From: Marine Group II euryarchaeote MED-G37
GTDB lineage: Archaea; Thermoplasmatota; Poseidoniia; Poseidoniales; Thalassarchaeaceae
Reading direction: 5' to 3'
Length of the DNA stretch: 64,000 nucleotides
Assembly (NCBI GenBank): GCA_002457555.1
Contig: NTJQ01000001.1
Span: 62,001 to 126,000, forward strand
Shown here: positions 19,459 to 29,273 of the stretch, piece by piece
Position numbering within the stretch: position 1 is the stretch's first letter
How the letters are laid out: each line of letters opens with the position of its first letter
Position numbers and translations under genes: made by a program
Notes under the pieces: generated by a model
What the model was told of the DNA's origin: nothing
The model's database searches: none
The model's input: the letters and a program-made list of their open reading frames with translations, nothing else

Positions 19459-20577
19459 TCAGTAGTGCTCGAAAACAATCTCAGAATCAGCGTGAGTTAC
19501 TCGATGACCATCATCGCATACAATTCCTACTATTCTAGTGCCAGACAGCCTCTCAGTAAGCCAATTTTCAACGGTTTCAGCAACCTCTGCAGATACAGCG
19601 ATACACATACCCATTCCCATGTTGAATACTCTATGCATTTCCAATTTTTCAACAGGTCCAGTTTCAGCCATCCAATTGAATTCAGGTGGAATAGGTAATG
19701 GGTTCGAAATATGCCACCCCAAACTATCGTGTAATCGCAATAAATTCGATAGGCCACCACCAGTAATGTGTGCAATTGCCTTGAGATCTCCAGAGGCACA
19801 AGGGGCAGTCCCTTTCCGACATGAATCAATCAAATCGATGATTGGGTCAACGTAGATTCTAGTGGGATTCAACAGAACTTCTCCCAAGGTTGCACCGGAT
19901 TCACTCGCGCCTTCGATTTCTCTTCCCAGATGATTCGTATCGAACGGCGCAGTATCGCTTAGTGACAAACCAGACTTCTCGATAATTGCTCTCAGCAATG
20001 TGTAGCCATTGGAATGAACTCCACTGCTCGGTAGACCGATTATGACATCACCCGCCTCTAGGTTTTCACCGGTTATTGCCTCACCAGCAGGGAACCATCC
20101 AAGAGCAGTACCTGAGAGATCCAATTCAGTTACTATGCCTGGAAGCGTTGCCGTCTCCCCTCCTGCAAGAGTAATCCGCGCTCGACGGCATGCTTCTGCA
20201 AGGGAGCCACCGATAACGGAATGAGTTTCTGGGTCGGTTTCTGGCACTGCGATATAATCTACGAATGCTAGAGGTTCTGCTCCCACACAAAGTAAGTCAT
20301 TCACATTCATTGCTACGCAATCAATTCCAACCCCTTGATACCGACCAAGTTTATTCGCCAATTGAAGTTTAGAACCCACTCCATCTGTTGCTAGGGCCAA
20401 TCGAGAGCTTCCAAACTCGATGATACCTCCAAATCCACCAGGTAAAGGTACAGGGGCACCTCGAGTCCCCGGCTTTCTGACAGAACCACTTAGAGAACCG
20501 ATTAGGCTGGCAATCGCAGCGCCTTCAGCATCGATATCGACCCCGCTGGTTGCGTAGTCCATCGGGGAGTCATCCAC
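19459..20577 (-). CDS. purM: Phosphoribosylformylglycinamidine cyclo-ligase
   Basis: MDYATSGVDIDAEGAA, LALATDGVGSKLQLA, GIDCVAMNVNDLLCVGAEPLAFVDYIA, ITGGGLSNLLR. Confidence 0.93.
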   Translation of the reverse strand: MDDSPMDYATSGVDIDAEGAAIASLIGSLSGSVRKPGTRGAPVPLPGGFGGIIEFGSSRLALATDGVGSKLQLANKLGRYQGVGIDCVAMNVNDLLCVGAEPLAFVDYIAVPETDPETHSVIGGSLAEACRRARITLAGGETATLPGIVTELDLSGTALGWFPAGEAITGENLEAGDVIIGLPSSGVHSNGYTLLRAIIEKSGLSLSDTAPFDTNHLGREIEGASESGATLGEVLLNPTRIYVDPIIDLIDSCRKGTAPCASGDLKAIAHITGGGLSNLLRLHDSLGWHISNPLPIPPEFNWMAETGPVEKLEMHRVFNMGMGMCIAVSAEVAETVENWLTERLSGTRIVGIVCDDGHRVTHADSEIVFEHY

Positions 20578-20589
20578 AGTCTAACCAAT

Positions 20590-20852
20590 GGTTCAAGGTT
20601 GATGATTAAATCGGTATCAAAATTACTAATTACTAAATCTAAATTTATTATATTGATTATATACATACTACCTATGTGTAGATTTTGTTATTTTTTCTAA
20701 TGTTTGCAAAAAAATCGAAGAAAAATTACGAAAATGGGAAGTAGTGAGCCATTTTAGAAAAACTACGGGAAATAGATTCTACCGAATCCAATAAGAGAAC
20801 TACTATAACGTCCACATTACCACGAAAGAGGGCTAAGGAGCGTAGACTCGCT
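20590..20852 (+). promoter_or_regulatory. Long AT-rich promoter/leader region upstream of the binding-protein gene
   Basis: About 260 bp non-coding, with TTTATTATATTGATTATATAC TATA-like tracts, unusually long for this compact window. Confidence 0.4.
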
Positions 20853-23800
20853 ATGTTAGATAAAAAAATGATTGCAATGCTGATGACACTCAGTATGCTT
20901 GCGGCATCACTCGCAGGCTGTCTGGGTGGGGATGATTGGGAAGCGGATCCGGCGGACGATTTGTCCGCGGATATCGTTACTTCCGCATGGGACCCAATTA
21001 TACCAAACTTGAACGACGGTGAGATGTGTGATGCCATAATCTCTGCCATGACAAAGACGGATGCGCGCGACCAAGTTGTCGACTTCACTCGCGGTTACTA
21101 CACAAGTAGCCAAGGTGTAATCGGTGCTGCAGGTTCCGCGTCAATCTCGGACGTCTCAGATCTGAACGCAGCTGGTACAACCATTGCTGTACAGTCTGGT
21201 ACTACATCCGATCTTTATGCCAACGAAAATTTGGCTATGGCTACAATTGTTGCTTACGATGATTTCCCATCGGTAACAGCAGCCGTCTCAAACGGAGAGG
21301 CAGACTACGCTATGGGAGACTCCCCTGTGCTTGCTCTTTCCGGCGACCTGATGACCACATTCTCTGACGAGACCTTCGGAATCGCAGTACGTGAAGATTC
21401 AGGCGAGCTACTTGGCGCACTCAACGTTGCTATTACTGCAATCGTTGATTCCGGTGAGTACGACGCTATCTTTGGCGAGTGGTTCGATGGAGCAGTCGTC
21501 CTAACCGACGACCGCGACGCGGATACCGCTACATCCTACCCAGAACTAAGCGAGGATTCAACCCTGACAGCAGTTCTAGAGGCAGGTTCGCTGAAGTTCT
21601 GTTCCGACACAGCATACCCTCCATTCGAGAACCTCGATGAGAACGGTAATGCAGTTGGATTCGACGTCGACATTGCTAACGCACTTGTCGATGAGATCGC
21701 AGCTCACTATATGGGAACCGATAACCCGATGTTCGAGGGAAGCCCTGCTGTTACTATCAAGCTAGGATTCCTAAACGATGCATCTGGTCCAATTTCCCAG
21801 TTCGCAGCTCCATTCACTTTCGCGTGGGGAGCAGCTATGGCTGACCTCAACGCAATGGGAGATGACTACATCTTCGAGGTAATTGAGGCAGATTCTGCAT
21901 GTGACGGTACAGCGGCTGGTACAGCAGCTCAGTCCCTTTTGGACGCTGGAGTTGTTGCAGTAGCTGGTGCAGCTTGCTCTGGAGCATCAATGGGTGCAAA
22001 CGCAGTCCTTTCGGCTGCAGGAGTCCCAATGGTATCCTACGCTAGCACATCGCCAGCACTAAGCGACGCCACTGCATACCCTCACTTCTACAGAATTGTA
22101 CCAAGTGACGCACTACAGGGTCAAGCCGCAGCTGACATGATTGGAGCAAGCGGAGTATCCAACACCGCTATTGTTCACATGACCAACAGCTACGGTGCAG
22201 GTCTAGCAGACGCAGTCGCAGCCAACCTAGGCGCAGATAACGTATGTCTACAGTCCGGATACGAAGAGACCGCAACCGACTTCCAAGCTGCTGTTCAGGC
22301 AGTTGTGGACGCTGGATGTGACTCAGTATTCCTAGGATCGTATTCCTCTGATGGTGCAATGATCGTAGAGACTATGGCTGTAATGGGTGCAACAATCCCA
22401 ATTTTCAGCGCAGACGGTATGGCTGGAGAAGCAGCACTGAACGACTACACACAGCCTGCAGCAGCTAACGGCATTCAGGTCACACGACCTCGAGCAGCCG
22501 CAGCTGGCGGTACAACCGCTTTCACTGACGCTTGTGCAGCAGACGCAGTCTGTTCGACTGGTATCTTCACCGCAGAAGCATATGACGCAGTAATGATGAT
22601 CGGTCACGCTGCAATGCACGAAGATGGCGCAAACATGGCTACGCACATCGACATGGTCGGTGACGGCTATGCTGGAGAGAGTGGAACACACAATTTCCTA
22701 GACAACGGTGATGTCGGTGGCTCAGGTTACGATGTCTGTACATTCCACCACGTACCAACATACGGCGAGTACTTCAACTGCGACCGAATGTGGGACGCTG
22801 GTAGTGACGCAGGAGTAACTGCAGCACCGTTCACTGGAGTTACAGTCAAGATTGGATTCTTGAACGACGCAACCGGACCTATTGCAGAATACGGACCTGG
22901 ATTCGTTGCAGCATCCCAGATTGCTCTTGGCCTAGCCAACACAATCGGATACAGCAGTGGAGTTCAGTTCGAACTCGTATACGCAGATTCCGGATGCGAC
23001 GGAACTATGGGTGCATCAGCAGCTCAATCACTCGTTGACGCGGGTGTATGGGGTGCAATAGGAGCAGCATGTTCCGGTGCATCTATGGGTGCTAACGGTA
23101 TCTTGTCAGTTGCTGGAATCCCTCAGATTTCATACGCGAGCACAAGCCCTGCCCTAACTGATGCAGCAGCATACCCTGGATTCTTCAGAGTCGTACCAAG
23201 CGACGCTCTGCAAGGTCAAGCAATGGCTGCTGTTGCAACAGCAGATGGTCAGGACAACATCGCAGTAGTGCACATGACCAACTCGTACGGTTCAGGACTA
23301 GCGGACTCATTCGTTGCCAACATGGATGCAGCACATATCTGCAACCAGATTGGATACGACGAGCTCACAACTGACTTCACTCAAGCAGTACAGTCAGTTA
23401 TGGACGATGGGTGTACATCTGTATTCCTTGTCTCATATGCATCTGATGGTGCAATGATCATCGAAGAGATGGCTTCTCAGGGATACTCTGGAGCTATCTA
23501 CGGTGGCGATGGAGTTGCAGAAGAAGGACTGGCGGCAGGAATGTCGGATAACTCTCTGGTAGATGGTGTAATTGCATCTAAGCCAGCAGCAGTAGGCGCA
23601 CCTGGTGAAGTTGCTCTGACTTTTGCATACCTATGTGGAATGAGCCCAGATTGTGCGGGCGGTATCTATACCGCTGAAGCATTCGACGCGGTCACGATCA
23701 TGGCATTCGCTGCTTTCACAGCACTGACCACACCAGGTCTAGACGCTGGAATGGCAGTAATGGCAGTAGGTCAAGGCTGGAACGGCGCTAGCGGTTCCCT

Positions 23801-23936
23801 GAGCTTCATGCAGAATGGAGATGTACCTGGGTCTGGATACTGTATCGGTGAGTTCTCTCACGATGCAAGCGATGATTCAGTATCGTACGACTGTACAAGA
23901 AACTGGGATCCAGTCAACGGCGTAACAACCGCTTGA
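20853..23936 (+). CDS. Multi-domain lipoprotein solute-binding protein: SBP_bac_3-type domain (lobe order permuted) plus two tandem LivK/Peripla_BP_6-type domains
   Basis: Lipobox MIAMLMTLSMLAASLAGCLGG; SBP_bac_3 motifs (DAIISAMTKTDARDQVVDFTRGYYTS; LKFCSDTAYPPFENLDENGNAVGFDVDIANALVDEI); duplicated VTIKLGFLNDASGPI / VTVKIGFLNDATGPI with SGASMGAN..YASTSPAL in each. Upstream of LivHM/G/F genes. Confidence 0.85.
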   Translation: MLDKKMIAMLMTLSMLAASLAGCLGGDDWEADPADDLSADIVTSAWDPIIPNLNDGEMCDAIISAMTKTDARDQVVDFTRGYYTSSQGVIGAAGSASISDVSDLNAAGTTIAVQSGTTSDLYANENLAMATIVAYDDFPSVTAAVSNGEADYAMGDSPVLALSGDLMTTFSDETFGIAVREDSGELLGALNVAITAIVDSGEYDAIFGEWFDGAVVLTDDRDADTATSYPELSEDSTLTAVLEAGSLKFCSDTAYPPFENLDENGNAVGFDVDIANALVDEIAAHYMGTDNPMFEGSPAVTIKLGFLNDASGPISQFAAPFTFAWGAAMADLNAMGDDYIFEVIEADSACDGTAAGTAAQSLLDAGVVAVAGAACSGASMGANAVLSAAGVPMVSYASTSPALSDATAYPHFYRIVPSDALQGQAAADMIGASGVSNTAIVHMTNSYGAGLADAVAANLGADNVCLQSGYEETATDFQAAVQAVVDAGCDSVFLGSYSSDGAMIVETMAVMGATIPIFSADGMAGEAALNDYTQPAAANGIQVTRPRAAAAGGTTAFTDACAADAVCSTGIFTAEAYDAVMMIGHAAMHEDGANMATHIDMVGDGYAGESGTHNFLDNGDVGGSGYDVCTFHHVPTYGEYFNCDRMWDAGSDAGVTAAPFTGVTVKIGFLNDATGPIAEYGPGFVAASQIALGLANTIGYSSGVQFELVYADSGCDGTMGASAAQSLVDAGVWGAIGAACSGASMGANGILSVAGIPQISYASTSPALTDAAAYPGFFRVVPSDALQGQAMAAVATADGQDNIAVVHMTNSYGSGLADSFVANMDAAHICNQIGYDELTTDFTQAVQSVMDDGCTSVFLVSYASDGAMIIEEMASQGYSGAIYGGDGVAEEGLAAGMSDNSLVDGVIASKPAAVGAPGEVALTFAYLCGMSPDCAGGIYTAEAFDAVTIMAFAAFTALTTPGLDAGMAVMAVGQGWNGASGSLSFMQNGDVPGSGYCIGEFSHDASDDSVSYDCTRNWDPVNGVTTA

Positions 23937-23950
23937 TATGGAACGTAAAG

Positions 23951-23979
23951 CAGTGCGGCGGGATTTTCCCGCCGCACTG
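23951..23979 (+). terminator. Intrinsic-terminator-like hairpin between binding protein and permease
   Basis: Perfect 13-bp stem CAGTGCGGCGGGA-TTT-TCCCGCCGCACTG followed by CCCCAACTTTTTATT. Confidence 0.75.
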
Positions 23980-24022
23980 CCCCAACTTTTTATTCCTGTA
24001 AACTTAGGGTACGTGTAGTAGT

Positions 24023-27000
24023 ATGCTGCACGATGCCCGAGAAAATTTTTCTGAACTCCCTAGAGGGGTTCGAAGAATCATATTCGCAGTCTTACTATTC
24101 GTTGATGCGAATTTCCTTGGTACTCTGAATGGCTACGGATCTCTGAATCTCCTAGACATGCTATTAGGAGATACACTGCCTAATGATATGGTGTGGTTGA
24201 TTCAGTTAATCGAATCAATTACAGCAGGTTTTGTTGTAATTAAGGTAATTTTTGATGATGTTCCAAGTAGTCCATATCGGATGTTTGCCCTCCTTCTATC
24301 ACCATTTTTCATGGTAGCAGTAACCTTCTATTCTCTTGATTTACTACTCGAAGGACTTGGTGCAAGCGCTGGATTCACACTTGATTTAGTATCGATTACT
24401 ACAGGCACTCTCACTTGGTCTTCGACTTACTTGGCGATTGCCATTGGTTTGACTCTGACCTACAAGGTTCAGAGATACGGTAATTTCGCTCAATCTGAAT
24501 TATTCATGATTGGAATGTATCTCTCGATGATTATGATTTGGACAGACTATTTCTTTCCTATGACCAGTCTTTCTACAACCAAAGAAGGAGTATTGACTTG
24601 GTCGGTATTGGCATTCACTTTGATTGCCGCATTCATCCTAACCGGCTTTGCTGGAATCATCATTGATCGCCTGGTCTACAAAGGGTTTCGCAAAACTCAA
24701 GCAAGCCCACAAGTGATGATGATTGCATCTCTTGGTGTTGCGTTAATTCTTCGAGCCTTGACTTACATGCGATTCGGCGCGGGAAGAAACATGTTCGAGC
24801 CAGAAGGAGATTGGCGAATGCCGAATCTTCGCTGGGAACTCCCAACAACAAAGATGCGCTTCAACCTAGGAGAAAGAAATCTCGAAGAGGGTAGAACCTA
24901 CACACAATGGACCTGTGAAGAAACCATAGACGAAACTACCGGCGAACCGGTACTAACTAGAATAGTCAGTGATACCTCAAAACCCGCTATCGAAATCTAC
25001 GACACTACTGCTGATTGTGTAACTCAAGCTACAACCAATTATGCCTACTACAAAGGTGCCGTACCAGTGGTAATGTTCTCAGCAGTATTGTTGTTGATGC
25101 TACTCCTGAACAAAACTCGCCTAGGCAGGAGAATGAGGGCGGTTGCAGATAACCCAGAATTGGCTGCAAGCAGTGGAATCAATGTCGAGAGAGTACACAT
25201 GACGAGTGCTTTTCTCTCAGCAGGAATATCAGGAATGGGCGGTGCAATCTTTGCTTTGACTCTAAGATTTAATCCAGAAACTGCATTCACTCTCCTTCTA
25301 CCATCCTTTGCGATAATAGTTCTCGGAACAATCGGCTCCATTCCTGGAGCGGTAATTGGGTCTCTGGTTGTTGGATTTGTGCGTGCACTATCCTCTCCAG
25401 TATTGATTGGGATAGGCTCGCCTCTTGGACGTTCAAATTATTCTGCACTGGATGGCGTAATGCCGTACATCTTCTTGGTCGCGATTTTGATGATTATGCC
25501 CGAAGGTATTGGCGATGCATATGAGAAATGGAAAATCGATCGTCTTAGAAAACGAAAAGAATACGACCCCGAAAAATCAGACAAGGTCACAGCCATTTTG
25601 GCAATTTTACCAACCGGCATATTTGGAATACATCACTGGTGGAGAAATAGAACCGACAAGATGCAAAATTTCTCCGCCGTTGCAATAGCAGCATACGCTT
25701 TCCATCGATTTAGCGATTTCGTAGCGAAAAATTCGTTCGCAAAGGGTTGCGGGGATACTTGTCAGGACGACGAATTCGTAGACACCAATCTAGCAGTTCT
25801 GACCGGTAGGAATGATGGAACTTTGCTATTGGAAGACTCCCCGTTGGATGAATCAGATTTGTTGAGTCAAAAGTCACCTCCCGAAGGATTGACACCTGCA
25901 GAGGCTGAGATATGGACCACAAACGCAGTTTCGGATATGAATGAATCCTGGTTAAATCAAATGAACTTTGAAATTGATATGGTCAATTTCATAGTTGACC
26001 TAGGGGACATCCTTTGGCCATGGGCATTCGTCTTACTTTGGGTCTATTCAATCTATGAAGGAATTTCTATATTACAAGGAAAATACGAAACTCAGGGCTC
26101 ACAAAATGTCACAGTGAAAATAAGCGAGGCGATCTCCTCAATTTCAATTCAATTCAGTAAATTACAGACCCAAATTCTACTTCGCTGGTCAGAATTCGAT
26201 AGGAAACATGACCAAATTGTCAAGCAGATTCGAGAAAAAATATCTCAATCATCTAGTGGTTTTACCACAAAGGTAAGTACAGAATCTGGCAAGCTATACT
26301 CCAACATCCTCGAGAGACTGCCAATAGGTTCAGCAGACGATAAGCAGAACCTGCGAAGTTATGGAAGGGAGAGTCCAATTGGTTCTTGGATTCTTTTCGG
26401 TTTGTTGATGTTCATTCTGATATTGTTCTTAGTCTGGTTACCAATTGCTGAGTCTGATGATTTCCGATTCAAGAAGGTACTACAGGTATCCAACGTTCTA
26501 CTAACTCTCTCAATTTTCATTCTGATGTCTTTCTCTCTCAATCTACACACCGGATATACAGGAATGGTCAACTTCGGTGTTATCTTCTTCGTCGCTATTG
26601 GAACAATAACTGTCGGGATTCTCACTGCTCCAGAGAACCTTCACGGGTATGATTGGGCGATTTTACCGGCACTATTGATTGCCCTACTGCTAGCCGCAGC
26701 CTTTGGTTGGGCGCTAGCATATCCAACCGCTCGCCTAAGAACTGATTATTTCGCAATTGTAACAATATCACTCGGTGAGATTGTCAGGGTACTACTCGCA
26801 GGTGAGCCATTGCTAAGAGTTGGAGCGGTCGGCAATGCAATAGGAATTTCTTCCTATCCATTGCCTTTCGAAGACATGTGGTTCTGCGGCTCAGAAACCT
26901 CTGGTCCCGGCACAAATTGGGTTAGTCCAGATGCCTGCCGAGATGATCCAACTCTAACCAACACTCCAGCATATCTGATTGGTGAATGGTTGAATTTAGG

Positions 27001-27772
27001 CGAGCCAGCACCATACATGTTCTTGCTGATGATTATGTCCGTTGTGGCAGTAATCCTTGTTTGGATTCTATTGAACAGAATCCTTTCCTCACCATGGGGT
27101 CGAATCCTAAAGGCAATCCGAGAGGACGAAGAGGTAGCACAACACCATGGTCACGATGTTCTAACTCACAAGGCGGCAAGCCTAGCTCTAGGTGCCTCAA
27201 TCGCAGCTCTCGCCGGAGCTTTCTGGGCTTGGAAACTAACTGGATTTGAGCCGAGCTTCATGTCCCCGGCCCGCTCAACTTTCCTAGTTTGGGCCGCATT
27301 CATAATTGGTGGCGCATCAAATAATCGAGGAATGGTAGTTGGAGCATTCATCATCGTCTTAATGGAGTTCGTATTCAATGTATTAGTCGCAGGACAAGGC
27401 TCTGCAGATCTTCCACTACACACCACAGCAGCTCGTATTGATTCGTTGTTTGAGTGGCTAATCCTGAGCCCATGGGAAGTAGTAAGCGTCTTCCTAGTTG
27501 CAGCATTTGTCGGATTTGCAATACGCTCAGAAAGAATTCTTGAAATCGGCTTAGCCGGTGTGGCGGTCTTTTCATTCACTGCAATTGCTCTTGGTCAGCG
27601 TTCAATCGATGAATCGTTCTTTGGTGGCGTGGTATCTGCTGACATGCTTTACTTCAAACTCTTCTTGATTGGCTGTTTGATGCTATTTTCATTGAAGTTC
27701 AACACCAAGGGTCTACTTCCAGAAGTACCGGTTAGACCCGAGCGCCCCAATGGAGGTGAGGTTGTTGAGTGA
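24023..27772 (+). CDS. Fused LivH-LivM branched-chain amino acid ABC permease
   Basis: N-half LivH-like (GNFAQSELFMIGMYLS, RRMRAVADNPELAASSGINVERV, SIPGAVIGSLVVGFVRAL); C-half LivM-like (NLHTGYTGMVNFGVIFFVAIG, PTARLRTDYFAIVTISLGEIVR, GRILKAIREDEEVAQHHGHDV). Confidence 0.88.
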   Translation: MLHDARENFSELPRGVRRIIFAVLLFVDANFLGTLNGYGSLNLLDMLLGDTLPNDMVWLIQLIESITAGFVVIKVIFDDVPSSPYRMFALLLSPFFMVAVTFYSLDLLLEGLGASAGFTLDLVSITTGTLTWSSTYLAIAIGLTLTYKVQRYGNFAQSELFMIGMYLSMIMIWTDYFFPMTSLSTTKEGVLTWSVLAFTLIAAFILTGFAGIIIDRLVYKGFRKTQASPQVMMIASLGVALILRALTYMRFGAGRNMFEPEGDWRMPNLRWELPTTKMRFNLGERNLEEGRTYTQWTCEETIDETTGEPVLTRIVSDTSKPAIEIYDTTADCVTQATTNYAYYKGAVPVVMFSAVLLLMLLLNKTRLGRRMRAVADNPELAASSGINVERVHMTSAFLSAGISGMGGAIFALTLRFNPETAFTLLLPSFAIIVLGTIGSIPGAVIGSLVVGFVRALSSPVLIGIGSPLGRSNYSALDGVMPYIFLVAILMIMPEGIGDAYEKWKIDRLRKRKEYDPEKSDKVTAILAILPTGIFGIHHWWRNRTDKMQNFSAVAIAAYAFHRFSDFVAKNSFAKGCGDTCQDDEFVDTNLAVLTGRNDGTLLLEDSPLDESDLLSQKSPPEGLTPAEAEIWTTNAVSDMNESWLNQMNFEIDMVNFIVDLGDILWPWAFVLLWVYSIYEGISILQGKYETQGSQNVTVKISEAISSISIQFSKLQTQILLRWSEFDRKHDQIVKQIREKISQSSSGFTTKVSTESGKLYSNILERLPIGSADDKQNLRSYGRESPIGSWILFGLLMFILILFLVWLPIAESDDFRFKKVLQVSNVLLTLSIFILMSFSLNLHTGYTGMVNFGVIFFVAIGTITVGILTAPENLHGYDWAILPALLIALLLAAAFGWALAYPTARLRTDYFAIVTISLGEIVRVLLAGEPLLRVGAVGNAIGISSYPLPFEDMWFCGSETSGPGTNWVSPDACRDDPTLTNTPAYLIGEWLNLGEPAPYMFLLMIMSVVAVILVWILLNRILSSPWGRILKAIREDEEVAQHHGHDVLTHKAASLALGASIAALAGAFWAWKLTGFEPSFMSPARSTFLVWAAFIIGGASNNRGMVVGAFIIVLMEFVFNVLVAGQGSADLPLHTTAARIDSLFEWLILSPWEVVSVFLVAAFVGFAIRSERILEIGLAGVAVFSFTAIALGQRSIDESFFGGVVSADMLYFKLFLIGCLMLFSLKFNTKGLLPEVPVRPERPNGGEVVE

Positions 27773-28556
27773 ACCTGTACTAAGGGTAGAAAATCTCCGA
27801 AAGGAATTCGGCGGCCTAGTCGCTGTAAAGGACGTCTCTTTCGAAGTGGGTCCAGGTGAATTCATTGGATTAATTGGCCCTAACGGCTGTGGCAAATCTA
27901 CCACATTCAATTGTATTAGCGGATTGTTGAATCAGACTGCAGGGGACATCGAGATTTTTGGTAAGGACGCTTCTAATATGCGGCCGGACCAAATCCAAAA
28001 TCTTGGATTTACCCGAACCTTCCAGCATACTCGCTTATGGCGACAAATGACAGTGATTGAAAATCTACTAGTCCCTCCTCGTGAACAATTCAAACCTAAT
28101 CCATTAGCGTCAATTTTGCAATTATCTTCGTCTGCTGAGGAAGAACGTCTTGCTCGCGCATACGATGTGTTGGAACAATTAGAAGTTCCACACATGGCAC
28201 ACAACATGGCCAGCGAACTTTCAGGTGGCCAATCAAAATTAGTAGACATAGGACGCTCAATGATGGGCAATCCAAAGTTGCTACTACTCGATGAACCAGT
28301 GGCCGGTGTAGCGGGGCCGCTGGCGATGAAGATATTCAACAATCTAAGGCAAATCGTAGACGAAACCGGGATATCAGTTCTAATTATCGAGCACAATATG
28401 GATTTCATTCTCAGGCAAGGCGTAGACAAAATCGTCGTGATGAATGAGGGAGAGGTTCTGATGGTGGGAACTCCGGACGAAGTTCGTAGCAACCGAGAGG
28501 TTATCGAAGCATACCTAGGTGCTGCAGGTGATGAATCAGGAGGTGAAGAAGAATGA
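27765..28556 (+). CDS. livG: ABC transporter ATP-binding protein LivG
   Basis: GLIGPNGCGKSTTFNCISGLL, LSGGQSKLVDIGRSMMGNPKLLLLDEPVAGV. GGAGGTGA precedes an in-frame TTG at 27765, so the ORF start (27750) is probably too early. Confidence 0.9.
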   Translation: MSEPVLRVENLRKEFGGLVAVKDVSFEVGPGEFIGLIGPNGCGKSTTFNCISGLLNQTAGDIEIFGKDASNMRPDQIQNLGFTRTFQHTRLWRQMTVIENLLVPPREQFKPNPLASILQLSSSAEEERLARAYDVLEQLEVPHMAHNMASELSGGQSKLVDIGRSMMGNPKLLLLDEPVAGVAGPLAMKIFNNLRQIVDETGISVLIIEHNMDFILRQGVDKIVVMNEGEVLMVGTPDEVRSNREVIEAYLGAAGDESGGEEE

Positions 28557-29269
28557 GCGACAGAGTTCTCGAAATCAATGGAATGAACAGTGGTTATGGC
28601 TCCGTCCAGATTCTATATGACATTAGCTTGTACGTGGATAAGGGAGAATTCGTCACCATCATTGGTCCGAATGGTTGCGGCAAGTCAACTTTAATCAAGA
28701 CAATTTTTGGAATAGCCACTCATTATTCAGGGACAGTTGAACATGAGGGAGAAGAAGTGTCTGGATGGAGAACTGACCAGTTAGTCAATCGAGGGATTGC
28801 ATACGTTCCACAGGTGAACAATGTATTCCCCTCTTTGACTGTTCATGAGAATTTACAGATGGGTGGAAACAAACTTCCTTCCGCTATACTCGCCGAGAGA
28901 ATTGAACGTGCACTGAATATGTTCCCTGATTTGCAACAGCGAACTCATGACCTTGCAGCTTCCCTTTCAGGCGGTGAGAGGCAGATGCTGGCGATTTCTC
29001 GTGCGCTAATTTCCAATCCTACTTTCCTATTGCTTGACGAGCCGACAGCAGCACTTTCCCCCCTCTATCAGCAACAAATTATCGAAAGAATCGATGCTCT
29101 GAGAGAAGAAGGAATCACCGTACTTATTGTCGAGCAGAACGCTAGACTGAGTCTTGCTCGTTCCGACCGAGGGTATATTTTCGCCAACGGTAAAGTAGTC
29201 CATACTGGCGACGCACAGCATATTCTGACGGATCCAGAAATCGGCGAGTACTTCCTTGGTTCTCATTAA
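28553..29269 (+). CDS. livF: ABC transporter ATP-binding protein LivF
   Basis: TIIGPNGCGKSTLIKTIFG, LSGGERQMLAISRALISNPTFLLLDEPTAALSP; ATGA overlap with livG. Confidence 0.92.
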   Translation: MSDRVLEINGMNSGYGSVQILYDISLYVDKGEFVTIIGPNGCGKSTLIKTIFGIATHYSGTVEHEGEEVSGWRTDQLVNRGIAYVPQVNNVFPSLTVHENLQMGGNKLPSAILAERIERALNMFPDLQQRTHDLAASLSGGERQMLAISRALISNPTFLLLDEPTAALSPLYQQQIIERIDALREEGITVLIVEQNARLSLARSDRGYIFANGKVVHTGDAQHILTDPEIGEYFLGSH

Positions 29270-29273
29270 TCAA

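Noticed and set aside
22332-22691. 119-aa Cys-rich minus-strand ORF resembling a knottin-like protein
   Set aside because: Cys come from antisense of GCA/GCT-rich LivK repeat codons; antisense artefact.
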